64,000 bases of DNA. Source: Holophagae bacterium. GTDB taxonomy: Bacteria; Acidobacteriota; Holophagae; Acanthopleuribacterales; Acanthopleuribacteraceae. Shown piece by piece: positions 19,101-28,054 of this stretch; position 1 is the first letter of the stretch, and each line of letters starts with the position of its first letter. The DNA is taken from the NCBI GenBank assembly GCA_030429565.1, contig JAUIFE010000004.1, forward strand, positions 408,848-472,847. Reading direction: 5' to 3'. The notes beneath the pieces are model-generated. The model was not told the origin of the DNA, made no database searches, and saw nothing but the letters and a program-made list of their open reading frames with translations. A program made the position numbers and the translations under genes.

Positions 19101-20687
19101 GGCGGCATCTTTGAAGAAGGCGGTTTTTTCGGTATCGTCATCACTCAAACGCGCAAGCTGAAAGAGCTCATTACCCCAATTGTAATGAGCGTTGCCCATG
19201 GTGGGTTTGGTGATCAGGGCTTCGCGATAGCGAGAAACCGCGGCCATGCGCAAGCGACGCTGCTCGGTAACGCTGACCGCGTGACCGGCATCCTCGCCGT
19301 ATTCATAAGCGATGCCGAACAAGGCGGCGGCGTTGCCAGGCTGCATGCGCAAGACATTTTCATAGGCGGCGACGGCTTCGGCGCGCAAGCGGGCGGCACC
19401 TTCAAGGTCCTCACACCATTCGGCGGCACCGCTGAGGGTGAATCCGCGCACGTAGTGGAAGCCGCTGTAGCGGTCGAGGTAAGGCGCTAGCCGGGTGGTT
19501 AAATCAAGCGCCTTCTGGACAAGGGCAAAGGCTTCATCGGCATCTTCCGTGGCCTGTGCCGCCGTGGCCAAAGTGTGAAACCAGGCCAGGTGATCGTTTT
19601 CAGAAAGCCAATCGTCTTGGGCGAGATCGTTGTAGGCACCAAGTGTGGCTTCGGCCAATTCCTCAGCGCGATGGTGATCCATGTCGCGCAAAGCGTAAAC
19701 CATGCCGGCACAGGCGCGGCGCGCAAGAAACAGCGTTTTGTGGCTGGGCCGTTCAATCCACCGGTCGAGTTTCTTCTCGTAACCACTGGTGCGGTCGACC
19801 AATCGGCTAACCAGGTGTTCGAGTCCGAACACGCGGCAAAACTGGAAAAGCGCAAAGATGCGCTGGGTGAGGCCGACGCGTTCAAAGTTAAAAGCATGGG
19901 TGACGTGACCTTCGCGTTCGGTGACTTCCTGCATTACGTCAAACCATGCGGGGGTGTAGGCCGTAGTCGCCGCGTCAATTAATCGTTTTTCCATCGGACT
20001 CAGGCTATAGCAATCTTCGAGCAACGGCAAAAAGCGACGCAACTCGGGGAAACGCGCGCGTTGTGAGACGGCGGTCCCGTCAATCGGGGTATAGGGGCGC
20101 AGCCAGGTAAAGGCCCAGTGCTCGGCATCATCGCGGCGAACTTCTTCCTGCCCCAACAACCCTGCCTCGACCGGAGGCAGACCGCACAGCGCTTGTTCGG
20201 CGAGTGAAAACCATTGAAAAACGTCATCTTGGGAAAGGAAACGGCGCAGGCGTGCGGTCGTGGCGGGACGCCCATTTAGGTAGGTGACCGTTTCTTTGTT
20301 GCCCAGCAGGCAAGCGATTACCAAGGCGGCTTCTGCTTCAACACGCGGCTCACCGGATTCGGCCAGACTTAAAATGGGTGCGAAGGCATCGTGACAACCG
20401 TTGAGAAACGCAAAAAAGAGAAGGTCGATAAGAACAACACGGGCACCCGCATCAAAATCGCTGCGCGCAGCTAAGGCTTGCCAGGGAAGATCGCGAACGT
20501 CGTCCTTCTCGCATTTTTCCAAAAACAGGGCGAGGGTTGCAGGGTCGACGGGGTTCGTCTGATGAACGGCAAGGCGATCTAACGAACTCGGGGCTAGAAG
20601 GGCACCAAAAGCAAGCGCCAACCGTGGACGCAGTTGGCCGCGCTGGTCTTCGAGGGCGCCGAGCAAACCGATATTTAAATCTTCCAT
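16173..20687 (-). CDS. Giant cytoplasmic TPR-repeat protein
   Basis: This is a protein of about 1504 residues without signal peptide or membrane helix. The start is uncertain: ATG 20687 (MEDLNIGLLGALED) is natural, but a GTG at 20714 in the same frame is possible, and neither has an ideal ribosome site. Residues 1 to about 350 look helical without repeat signatures; from about 380 on, TPR-like units recur, often with linkers of the type 'DDxEERRRLHHEALAKYRQG' and the phrase 'A..HY..A...P......L...Y'. Roughly twenty units can be counted by eye. TPR arrays bind other proteins. It stands close to the kinase-nSTAND-WD40 gene but is transcribed the other way; a shared role is speculative. Confidence 0.8.
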   Translation of the reverse strand: MEDLNIGLLGALEDQRGQLRPRLALAFGALLAPSSLDRLAVHQTNPVDPATLALFLEKCEKDDVRDLPWQALAARSDFDAGARVVLIDLLFFAFLNGCHDAFAPILSLAESGEPRVEAEAALVIACLLGNKETVTYLNGRPATTARLRRFLSQDDVFQWFSLAEQALCGLPPVEAGLLGQEEVRRDDAEHWAFTWLRPYTPIDGTAVSQRARFPELRRFLPLLEDCYSLSPMEKRLIDAATTAYTPAWFDVMQEVTEREGHVTHAFNFERVGLTQRIFALFQFCRVFGLEHLVSRLVDRTSGYEKKLDRWIERPSHKTLFLARRACAGMVYALRDMDHHRAEELAEATLGAYNDLAQDDWLSENDHLAWFHTLATAAQATEDADEAFALVQKALDLTTRLAPYLDRYSGFHYVRGFTLSGAAEWCEDLEGAARLRAEAVAAYENVLRMQPGNAAALFGIAYEYGEDAGHAVSVTEQRRLRMAAVSRYREALITKPTMGNAHYNWGNELFQLARLSDDDTEKTAFFKDAARHYAECAEIRARDAASLEKCASQLASIGREMSEHKQQTAYIRQAIDLLSAVLALDPDRADICLLLGHHWDDLAEATEREDICREFREQAIQRYTEATVLDPEEERAYFHLGYQKSCLASLLADGTRVRQLRTEAITHYRRAQELNPTMVLVHYNCAYEFEQILGMTDDPEQRRNLRLAALTEFDLFVRAEPNAGSGHFKLGYHLDESAFELEDAAACRATLERAVYHYQRALEAAAEDETTWYYLGLARIRFADFAVNREEAAHWLNEALGAFREAVRLNEHLHGAVIGTACVYAGLAKLSADPDARRAYHQKAISHYQTALILKPEEAEDLFQLGFQYESLARLCDDAREKRRGLLEAVGFYKKALGFQPGKIAAMAQWGAALAELAEICVDLGQKRAYHVAAAEKFRGVFRLDPSARHALMDWGDQLFYLAGLSEDGVVAQRMHHQALAVFLSALQQYPDDHFAAYKVGVQYAYLGHGGERDDRSPAYAAQAISMFASCLVAPFDVTRFPYVGMAAGLVRLGEVMGESDFDHAVCAVAEKMFAFAATQPRSEDRLYFRWAYAVFQQAKRAALPADKRAMAQRAITLVERHLAGDENDVKALELAALVHNFLADHCDELAAQRDALNAALDCETKVLQQQNHLADAHCRVALQLARLAYVAESVEQARICRNQAVTYFHKALGRDENHVETLIQLGATLGTLAGDTPHLERRRDMHYQAVSYLKRAAATGSRHPKIFYGLGHQLSHLAILAEKAEQVAAHQDEARGYYEEAVRLNPQFFKAWLCYGSLLERIADASDDLEERRRLHHEALAKYRQGLVGDLQPFEALYNQSLQCELQAKLSDDAEEKRRFLEAARNYYREAWRLNPNHKEMIASAINCSLKLLKMAPDEDEGRALVCEAEGFINHLSELTGTPLSTNYNYACMLALGGKRREALQVLERCLTERAVWPRYVAQDPDWTGLHDEPEFARLIARFD

Positions 20688-20906
20688 AAGTGGCGTGAGA
20701 ACTCCAGACCGCACGCATCGCCCAAGGGGCGATCACGCATCACAAATCAACTCAAGGGTAGGGAACGAGTCGGTCGCCGGCCGGCTTGAGTCGGTACCCT
20801 ATGGCAGAGGCGCCGCAAGGGAAAAGGGATCTCGTAAATTAGCGCTTTTTGACGCGAATCTCAACTCTTTTACCGGGGGCGCGCGAAATCAAAGCGGCCG
20901 CGGCGC

Positions 20907-21731
20907 TCAAACCTCGGCGGCAACGGCACGCTGGCGAATCGCCTCGTAAAGGACGACGGCGGTGGCGGCGCCGACATTGAGCGAATCCAGTTTGCCCGCC
21001 ATCGGCAGATAAACCAAATGATCACAACTTTCTTGGGTCAAACGACGCAGCCCTTTCCCTTCGGCCCCCATCACGATGGCGAGTGGATCCTTCATATCAA
21101 CCATGTGCCAGGGTTTAGCTTTTGGGTCAACGGCCGTGCCGACCGTCCACACCCCGCGTTCTTTAAGGTGATCAATAGTGTGTCGCAAGTTGGTCGCTTC
21201 AATTAGAGGAACCCAAGCAAAGGCGCCCTGGGAGACCTGGGCGACAGTTTGGTTGAGGTGAATGGCACGATGTTTGGCTACGATGAGGCCATGCACGCCC
21301 GCGCCTTCACAGGTGCGTAAAATCTGGCCGAGGTTCATGGGATCTTCGACTTGGTCCAGTACCACCAACAACGGCGTTTCGCCGCGTTCTTGCAGGTCGT
21401 CCAGGAGATCGTCTAGGTCGGGCGCTTCAGGTAATCGGACCAGCGCGGCAATACCTTGGGTTAAAGGCCCGTAAGGCGTTTCCTTGGCTTGTGTATCTTC
21501 AATTTGGCGGCTGTACTGGCGAATGCTCTTCCAATCGCTCTCCGTCATTTTGCGCGAATCCAACCATACCTGGTGGACCTTCACCTGTTCCGCGGCAAGG
21601 CACTCGCGTACCCCATTCCAACCCGTAATGTAGGCGTCGCCCTGAGGCACCGATCGTTTGGGTTGCGGCGCCGTTTTGCCGGGCTGCGGCTTTTTACCTT
21701 TTTGCCATTTGCCGGAACGTGAAGATTTCAT
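20907..21731 (-). CDS. rlmB: TrmH/RlmB-family 23S rRNA 2'-O-methyltransferase
   Basis: This is a 274-residue SPOUT-class methyltransferase. A basic N-terminus (about 30 residues) precedes the substrate-binding domain (about 34-105, starting 'YITGWNGVRECL') and the trefoil-knot catalytic domain. The three family motifs are present: NLGQILRT (133-140), MGAEGKGLRR (221-230) and LPMAGKLDSLNVGAA (242-256), containing the catalytic Arg and the AdoMet-binding loop. RlmB methylates G2251 of 23S rRNA; close relatives act on other positions or on tRNA, so the exact site is not proven. It is a single gene, divergent from the large kinase gene. Confidence 0.85.
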   Translation of the reverse strand: MKSSRSGKWQKGKKPQPGKTAPQPKRSVPQGDAYITGWNGVRECLAAEQVKVHQVWLDSRKMTESDWKSIRQYSRQIEDTQAKETPYGPLTQGIAALVRLPEAPDLDDLLDDLQERGETPLLVVLDQVEDPMNLGQILRTCEGAGVHGLIVAKHRAIHLNQTVAQVSQGAFAWVPLIEATNLRHTIDHLKERGVWTVGTAVDPKAKPWHMVDMKDPLAIVMGAEGKGLRRLTQESCDHLVYLPMAGKLDSLNVGAATAVVLYEAIRQRAVAAEV

Positions 21732-21886
21732 AGAAGGGTCCCCCTCGGTTGATGCGGCATCCTTGGACGCGCGATCACCAGCCTATCCTTTCAAGGAGTG
21801 CACGACAAGCGCTATTTGCGGCGGCGATGTTGGCGGGATTTCCGATGCGTGGCGAGGCAAGCGCGACCGTTTTAGTGGTGTCATCA

Positions 21887-21895
21887 TGGTATACT
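21887..21895 (+). promoter_or_regulatory. Extended -10 promoter candidate for the kinase-nSTAND-WD40 gene
   Basis: TGGTATACT at 21887-21895 fits an extended -10 (TGn followed by TATACT, five of six to consensus). No good -35 is seen at the normal distance, as is common for extended -10 promoters. Transcription would start near 21902, giving a leader of about 80 bases before the ATG at 21985. Confidence 0.45.
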
Positions 21896-21984
21896 TTCAG
21901 TTCCTCCATAGAAACGACAACCGATTGCGACCACTTCTGTGAACCTGCGACTTAAACGAACCGGTTTTTTCCGGAAAGAGGCTC

Positions 21985-24900
21985 ATGACATCCGCTGACG
22001 TCTTTGATTCGGGCGCCGACATGACTGGACGCCACATTGGTCCCTACCTGCTCAAGCAGCAATTGGGTCATGGCGGCATGGGTACCGTGTATTTGGGCGA
22101 GCGCCGTGACGACGAGCTTAGCCTCAAAGTCGCGATCAAACTTTTGCGCCGTGAATGGCAAACGCCCCGCGTGCAGGAACGCTTCCGGCGCGAACGGCAA
22201 ACCTTGGCCGATTTACGCCATCCCAATATTGCCCAACTTATGGATGCCGGCACAACCGAGGACGGCCGACCATGGTTGATGATGGAATGGATTAAAGGGC
22301 GCCACATCGACGTGTGGTGTGCCGAAAACAAGCCGACAACCGAACGAATCCTCTTGCTCATCCGCAAAATTGCGGGCGCACTCGGCTACGCCCATCGGAC
22401 CGGCATCATTCACTGCGACATTAAACCGCAAAACCTGATGATCAACCACGAGGGTGAACCAAAGCTGCTCGATTTCGGTATCGCCCAAATGGCCGTTGAC
22501 GAAGGGGAGACGCCGATTGGGCGTGCGCGCGAATCACTGATGACGCCCGCCTACGCAGCGCCGGAACAAAAGGAAAGAGGCACCATTTCCGCCGCCGCCG
22601 ACGTGTATGCTTTGGGTCTGGTCACGCTCCAATTATTGATCGGTCGGCCGCCTTCGCGGTTGGGATGTGCGCCTTTGGAAGCGGTCACCCGTCTTACCAC
22701 TTATGGCCGGCAGCCGATTCAGCTTCAAGACTTCAGCGATGACGACGCCACCGTTACCGTTAGCCTCCCAATCCAGGACCGACAAGAGGAAGGACGTGCA
22801 GACGCCGGACCGAGCAACCATGGCGAGGCGGTGCCGGAATCACTGGGGTACGTGCTGCGACGGGCGCTGGCGCCGACGCTTGAAGATCGCTTCCAATCGA
22901 TGGACAGCGTCATCAACAGCCTGGACCACGTCCTTGCCGAAATGCGCGGCAAAGAAGCACCGCAAGGACGCAGTGACGCCGTATACGATGCCGTTTTTTG
23001 GTGTCATCCGTCCGCCGGTGGCCAAGTCGCCGATGTGGTTGCCATGCTGCAGCGCGAGCCAGGTCTCAAGATTGGTTATCACCAAAACGCCAACCCCGGC
23101 GCACGTGAGCTGCACCATTTGTTGGAGCAGGGCAAGGTCTGTGTGACTTGTTTGGGTAATCGCTTCGATGCCAACGAACAAACGCCTTGGCAATGGGCAC
23201 CCGCCATTCGCGACAAACTGGCTTTTCACGCGCGCCGTTATCACTTCCTGCCGCTGTTGCTTCCCGACGCCGCCTTTCCCGAAAAACAAAGCTTGTTACC
23301 TGCTTTTCTGCGCGGTCAAACTTGGCTGCGCCTGCGCGACATCAGCCCTGAAGGCTTGCGCCCGCTGGTGGCCGCGCTGCGGGGCGTACAGCAGGAACAG
23401 ACGCCGGCGAAACTACCACCAGGCGCCTGTCCCTTTCGCGGCCTCGAAGTTTTCCGCGAGCAAGACGCACACCTGTTTTTTGGTCGAGAAGTACCGGCCC
23501 AGCGCATCGGCGAATACATGCTGCGCCACTCGTTTGGTGCGGTATTGGGCCCATCCGGCAGTGGTAAATCCTCACTCGTTCAAGCGGGTGTGGTGCCGCG
23601 CATGCGCGAGTTGGGCTACGAGATCTGCCTGTCGCGGCCTGGTCATTTGCCGATTGAACATTTGGTCGATGCGCTTGGTGAAGTGTTACCTCATTTTCTT
23701 GGACGCGGTCGCCAGGTCCTCGAGCACCAGTTGCGCAGTGTGCCGGGTCGACTGGGAACCCTTGCCGCCGAGTTTCACCGGCGCCATGGCAAACGGCTGG
23801 TGGTCATCATTGATCAGTTCGAGGAAATCTTCACTCAATGCAAAAACTTGGCGGAACGAAACGCCTTCGTCGCGGCGCTGTGCGAGGCGGTGGAACGCGG
23901 CGACGACCACCTGCATTTACTGATAACCATGCGCTCCGACTTTTTAGGAAAATGTGTCGTTTTTCACGATTTAAACGACTTAATCACCGACCACATGCTG
24001 CAGTTGGGTTCGATGACCCGCGACGAATTGGCGCGCGCCGTGACGGCACCGACACAGCTCGCCGGCTTGCGATTGGAACCCGGCTTGTTGGAAGACGTTC
24101 TCGATGAGGTCGTTGGTGCTCCGGGCGCTTTGCCGTTACTGGAACACGCCCTTTTGGAGCTTTTCGCTAAACGTCAGGGCAATTTGCTCACGCGTCAAGC
24201 TTATCGCGAAATCGGCGGCATTGACGGCGCCCTGGCCAAACGCGCCGAGTACGAGTTTTCGAATTTGTCCGAAACGCAACAACTGGTGTTGCGCAAAATG
24301 TTTGTCCTGGCCCTGATCATGCCGGGTGACGGCACACCAGACACACGGCGCCAGGCTTCCGGCGAGGAGCTCGTGGCTGTCGGGGGTCATGAAGTGCCCG
24401 CCATTTTGCGAACTTGGACCGGTGCTCATTTGCTGACCGCATCACGCGATACCGCTCGCGGTGTCGATGTTTACGAGGTCGCCCACGAAGCCCTGATTGG
24501 CGGTTGGTCACGTATTGAGGAGTGGATGGCGCAGGGGCGTGAAACGGCGCGTATGCTCAATCGCCTGCGCCAATTTGCGCGCACCTGGGACGAGGCCGGC
24601 CGGGATCAGGATCACCTGTTGCGCGGCGGTCCCTTAATTCAAATGCATGAACTGGTGCGCGATGAAGCCGATCATTTAGGCGACCGTGAAAAAGACTACG
24701 TGGCGGCGGGATTGGCGCTGGCTAAACAGCAAGATCAACGTCGCGAAGAAACGGCGTTAATGCTGCGTAAGCGCAAGAATCAGGCCGTGGCGGCTTCACT
24801 GGTTGCCGGGCTTTTGGCCGCTTTTGCCTTCGCCATGTTGTACCAAACCAACCTCGAGCGCGACCGCGCTGAACGCGAGCGACAACGCGCCGAACAGGCC

Positions 24901-27900
24901 CGCCGGGTGGCCGAACAACAAACCTTGGAAAGCAACTACAGTTTGGCGGCGATGTTGACGGAAGAGGCCGGATTGGCCCTGCAAAACGACCAAAGCTCCC
25001 ATGCCTGGATGTACATCATGACGGCCTTGTCGTGGGACATGCCCGACGATAAAAGCCTGCCAACCGCGATGGGTCGCTTTGCCGACCCCAAAATGAGTGG
25101 GACCGACCGGCTGTTGTGGACCTCGCCTGTTAATCCCGGCGCGGTGCGCTCGCTGTTCACACCGGATGGTTCGCGCATCGTCATTGCCGGCACCGACCAC
25201 CGCATTCGCCTATTGGATCTTGAAAGTGGTTTGCCGCGTGGTTTACTGGCCGGTCACGACAACTTTATTCGCGCTTTGGCATTCCAGCCGCAAACCGAGC
25301 AGCCGTTGTTGGCCAGCGGCGGCAATGATTACCGGGTACGCTTGTGGCGTTTGCCCGACGAACCCTGGCAAATGCAAACCGCCGTCGCGGAATGGACTTT
25401 GCCCGCGCCGGTCAGAGCGCTGGCCTTTGCGCCCGACGGTCGCCTATTGGCTGCGTTGTGCGACAACGGAGATCGCGTTCTGTGGCACCTCGATGCTACC
25501 GATCCCGAGCAGTATCAAATGCAAACGCTACCCGCTACCGACGAATCGGCTCGTTGGACCACGCTGCGATTCGCGGCTGACGGTCGTTTGGTCGGTGGTG
25601 ATCCATTCGGCCGGCTGCATTTGGTTGCGCCGACCAACGCGGCAGGGGAGACGCGGCAGGGTTCTTCCGATGCTGAAATAATCGCGTTGGAACGAAGTGA
25701 CTTGGGTTGGCTCACGATTCACGCCGACGGTAACCTGTACTTATGGCGTGACGATACCCAGGATGTGATTCGGCCCGCAACCTTGGCGCCGGACAATGCA
25801 TTGGCGCTGGCGGTAACGGCCGACCGCACCCAGGTGGTTACTTATCAAGCCTCGGGAACACTGCGTCTGTGGGACTTGAAAACGGGTCAAAACACCTGGC
25901 GCCACAATATCGGGGCCTTAAAAACCATTGCCGAGAACGGCGAATTGGCCCAACCCGAGCAGCCTCAGTTGGCGGTCGACCCAAAAAGTGGCCGCATTGC
26001 GCTCGCGAACGGCGAGTGGAGTTTGTGGCAGGCCGGCCAACAGCATTCGCTTTTGGAGCTCTCAGGGTTCCGATCCGTCGTTTGGAGCGCTTCCTTCTCG
26101 CCGGACGGTCGCACCATCGCCGCCGGCTCCCGCGACCGCCGCATCGTTTTGTGGGATGTCGCAACCGGAGCCCAAAAACGCGTGTTACTTCACCAAAGCG
26201 ACGATATATTCGGTGTCGCCTTTTCACCCGACGGACGCTTTTTAGCAGCGGCATCCTCGGATAAAACACTGGCAATCTATGACCTACACCAACCTGACCG
26301 ACCGCCGCGACTGTTGCGAGGGCATACCCAGGGCGTGCGCGGCGTAGCGTTTTCGCCGGACGGCCGCACTTTGGCGAGCTGCTCGTACGACCAAAGCGTG
26401 CGCCTATGGGATCTGAACACCGGCGAATCCAAGGTTTTTGAGCGCCATGCCAGCGTCGTTTGGAGCGTTGCCTTTTCGCCCGACGGTCGCCGACTGGTTT
26501 CAACCTCGGCCGATCACCAAGTCATCGTCTGGGACTGTGACAGCGGACGCGCGGAGCGCATTTTACAGGGTCATCGCGCCGATGTGTGGACGGCGGCGTT
26601 TTCGCCGGACGGAGGCCTTCTCGCCACCGGCTCAGCCGACCACCGCGTCATTGTTTGGGATAGCGAGAGCGGGCGACAAGTTCACGAATTTCAAGACCAT
26701 ACCGCGTCTTCATTGAGTGTGAGCTTTTCGCCGGACGGCCGCTTTTTGGCCTCGGGTTCCTACGATCAAACCGTGGCTGTTTGGCAGTTAAGCGACGGCG
26801 AGTTGCTCTACAAATTGTGCGATCACAATGACGGCGTTTGGAGCCTGAACTTTTCACCGCAAGGGCGGCGTTTGGTCACTGCCTCCTACGACGGCACCGT
26901 CAAAATGTGGTCGATTGAGGCGCCGGATCGCGCCGAAAGCATTCCAGCCCATGCGGCGGCGGCCTTGGGCGTGGCGTTTGCGCCGGACGGCTCAACCCTC
27001 GCCTCGGCCTCAATGGACCAGACGGTGAAACTTTGGGATTATCCCGATGGTACGCCACGCCAAACCCTGATGGCTCACTCGGCCTCCGTTTGGGCCATTG
27101 CCTTTTCGCCCAACAGTCGTTACATTGCCTCCGCTTCCTACGATCAAACTATTTCGGTCTGGGACTACGCCACTCGACGCCTCGTTCACAACTTTAAAGG
27201 ACACGAGGGCGAGGTTCGTTGCGTCGGTTTTTCACCGGACAGTCGAACCCTCGCATCGGCCGCTTATGACCGCATTGTCAACCTGTGGGACTTGGAAAAA
27301 GGCAGCCTCAAAGCCACCCTTACCGGCCACAGCAACGAAGTTTGGGGTTTGGCGTATGCGCCGGACGGACAAACCTTGGCCACGGCGTCACTCGACCAAA
27401 CCGTGCGTTTTTGGAACTTAAAAACCATGAACGTCAAACACACTCTGCGCGCCCACGCCTCGGAAGTTTGGGATGTCGCCTATTCACCAGACGGCCGGCT
27501 CCTGGCCGTTGCCTCACGCGACAAAACCGTTAGTCTTTGGGATCCGCACACACTGGCCCCCTTGGGAACCTTGCGCGGCCACGAGGCCCCCATTTGGTCC
27601 TGTGATTTTTCACCCGACGGGCGCTACCTAGCGACCGCCTCGGCCGACGATACGGTGCGCGTTTGGGAGGTGGCCACCCAAAGACCTTTGGCCGGATTTC
27701 GCACCCGCGCCGGCAATGCCAACAACGTCTGTTTTTCACCCGACGGGACCGGTTTGGTTTCAGCGCATGACGACGGCAGCTTGCGCTTCTGGCGTCTCGA
27801 CCAATTGACGCCCTTTGCCGCGCTCAGTGACGACCGCGCGGCTTGGCGCACCTTGTGCGAACGCTCTTTGTTCCATTTTGGCTATCGCTTCGACGGCGGC

Positions 27901-28050
27901 AAATTGGTGTTTGAACCCCGTGCCGCCCTGTATTCACCCCACGGGCCGGCGCTGGATAGCGATCACCCGTACAGCCGTCTGATTCATCCCAAGCCACCCC
28001 AAGAGCGTTTAATTAACTGGCTGTCCACGACCGCAAAGCCCACGCCTTAA
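21985..28050 (+). CDS. Ser/Thr kinase - TIR-like - nSTAND NTPase - WD40 multidomain membrane protein
   Basis: This is a 2021-residue protein; GGAAAGAGG precedes the ATG. Order of parts: (1) Hanks-type kinase (about 17-320) with GHGGMG loop, Lys52, catalytic HCDIKPQN (Asp145) and DFG (163-165); (2) TIR-like domain (about 335-465, 'DAVFWCHPS' to 'LRPLVAALRG'); (3) nSTAND-type NTPase beginning 'CPFRGLEVF' (482), Walker A GPSGSGKS (522-529), Walker B 'VVIIDQFEE' (Asp610); (4) one membrane helix (about 932-954) and a coiled coil; (5) 21 WD40 blades (about 1050-1950), the first seven degenerate; (6) a short C-terminal domain. The kinase lacks the usual Arg before the catalytic Asp. Such mixes occur in Acidobacteria, Cyanobacteria and Planctomycetes, and STAND proteins often act in defence or programmed responses. 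Role here is unknown. Confidence 0.88.
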   Translation: MTSADVFDSGADMTGRHIGPYLLKQQLGHGGMGTVYLGERRDDELSLKVAIKLLRREWQTPRVQERFRRERQTLADLRHPNIAQLMDAGTTEDGRPWLMMEWIKGRHIDVWCAENKPTTERILLLIRKIAGALGYAHRTGIIHCDIKPQNLMINHEGEPKLLDFGIAQMAVDEGETPIGRARESLMTPAYAAPEQKERGTISAAADVYALGLVTLQLLIGRPPSRLGCAPLEAVTRLTTYGRQPIQLQDFSDDDATVTVSLPIQDRQEEGRADAGPSNHGEAVPESLGYVLRRALAPTLEDRFQSMDSVINSLDHVLAEMRGKEAPQGRSDAVYDAVFWCHPSAGGQVADVVAMLQREPGLKIGYHQNANPGARELHHLLEQGKVCVTCLGNRFDANEQTPWQWAPAIRDKLAFHARRYHFLPLLLPDAAFPEKQSLLPAFLRGQTWLRLRDISPEGLRPLVAALRGVQQEQTPAKLPPGACPFRGLEVFREQDAHLFFGREVPAQRIGEYMLRHSFGAVLGPSGSGKSSLVQAGVVPRMRELGYEICLSRPGHLPIEHLVDALGEVLPHFLGRGRQVLEHQLRSVPGRLGTLAAEFHRRHGKRLVVIIDQFEEIFTQCKNLAERNAFVAALCEAVERGDDHLHLLITMRSDFLGKCVVFHDLNDLITDHMLQLGSMTRDELARAVTAPTQLAGLRLEPGLLEDVLDEVVGAPGALPLLEHALLELFAKRQGNLLTRQAYREIGGIDGALAKRAEYEFSNLSETQQLVLRKMFVLALIMPGDGTPDTRRQASGEELVAVGGHEVPAILRTWTGAHLLTASRDTARGVDVYEVAHEALIGGWSRIEEWMAQGRETARMLNRLRQFARTWDEAGRDQDHLLRGGPLIQMHELVRDEADHLGDREKDYVAAGLALAKQQDQRREETALMLRKRKNQAVAASLVAGLLAAFAFAMLYQTNLERDRAERERQRAEQARRVAEQQTLESNYSLAAMLTEEAGLALQNDQSSHAWMYIMTALSWDMPDDKSLPTAMGRFADPKMSGTDRLLWTSPVNPGAVRSLFTPDGSRIVIAGTDHRIRLLDLESGLPRGLLAGHDNFIRALAFQPQTEQPLLASGGNDYRVRLWRLPDEPWQMQTAVAEWTLPAPVRALAFAPDGRLLAALCDNGDRVLWHLDATDPEQYQMQTLPATDESARWTTLRFAADGRLVGGDPFGRLHLVAPTNAAGETRQGSSDAEIIALERSDLGWLTIHADGNLYLWRDDTQDVIRPATLAPDNALALAVTADRTQVVTYQASGTLRLWDLKTGQNTWRHNIGALKTIAENGELAQPEQPQLAVDPKSGRIALANGEWSLWQAGQQHSLLELSGFRSVVWSASFSPDGRTIAAGSRDRRIVLWDVATGAQKRVLLHQSDDIFGVAFSPDGRFLAAASSDKTLAIYDLHQPDRPPRLLRGHTQGVRGVAFSPDGRTLASCSYDQSVRLWDLNTGESKVFERHASVVWSVAFSPDGRRLVSTSADHQVIVWDCDSGRAERILQGHRADVWTAAFSPDGGLLATGSADHRVIVWDSESGRQVHEFQDHTASSLSVSFSPDGRFLASGSYDQTVAVWQLSDGELLYKLCDHNDGVWSLNFSPQGRRLVTASYDGTVKMWSIEAPDRAESIPAHAAAALGVAFAPDGSTLASASMDQTVKLWDYPDGTPRQTLMAHSASVWAIAFSPNSRYIASASYDQTISVWDYATRRLVHNFKGHEGEVRCVGFSPDSRTLASAAYDRIVNLWDLEKGSLKATLTGHSNEVWGLAYAPDGQTLATASLDQTVRFWNLKTMNVKHTLRAHASEVWDVAYSPDGRLLAVASRDKTVSLWDPHTLAPLGTLRGHEAPIWSCDFSPDGRYLATASADDTVRVWEVATQRPLAGFRTRAGNANNVCFSPDGTGLVSAHDDGSLRFWRLDQLTPFAALSDDRAAWRTLCERSLFHFGYRFDGGKLVFEPRAALYSPHGPALDSDHPYSRLIHPKPPQERLINWLSTTAKPTP

Positions 28051-28054
28051 GTCG

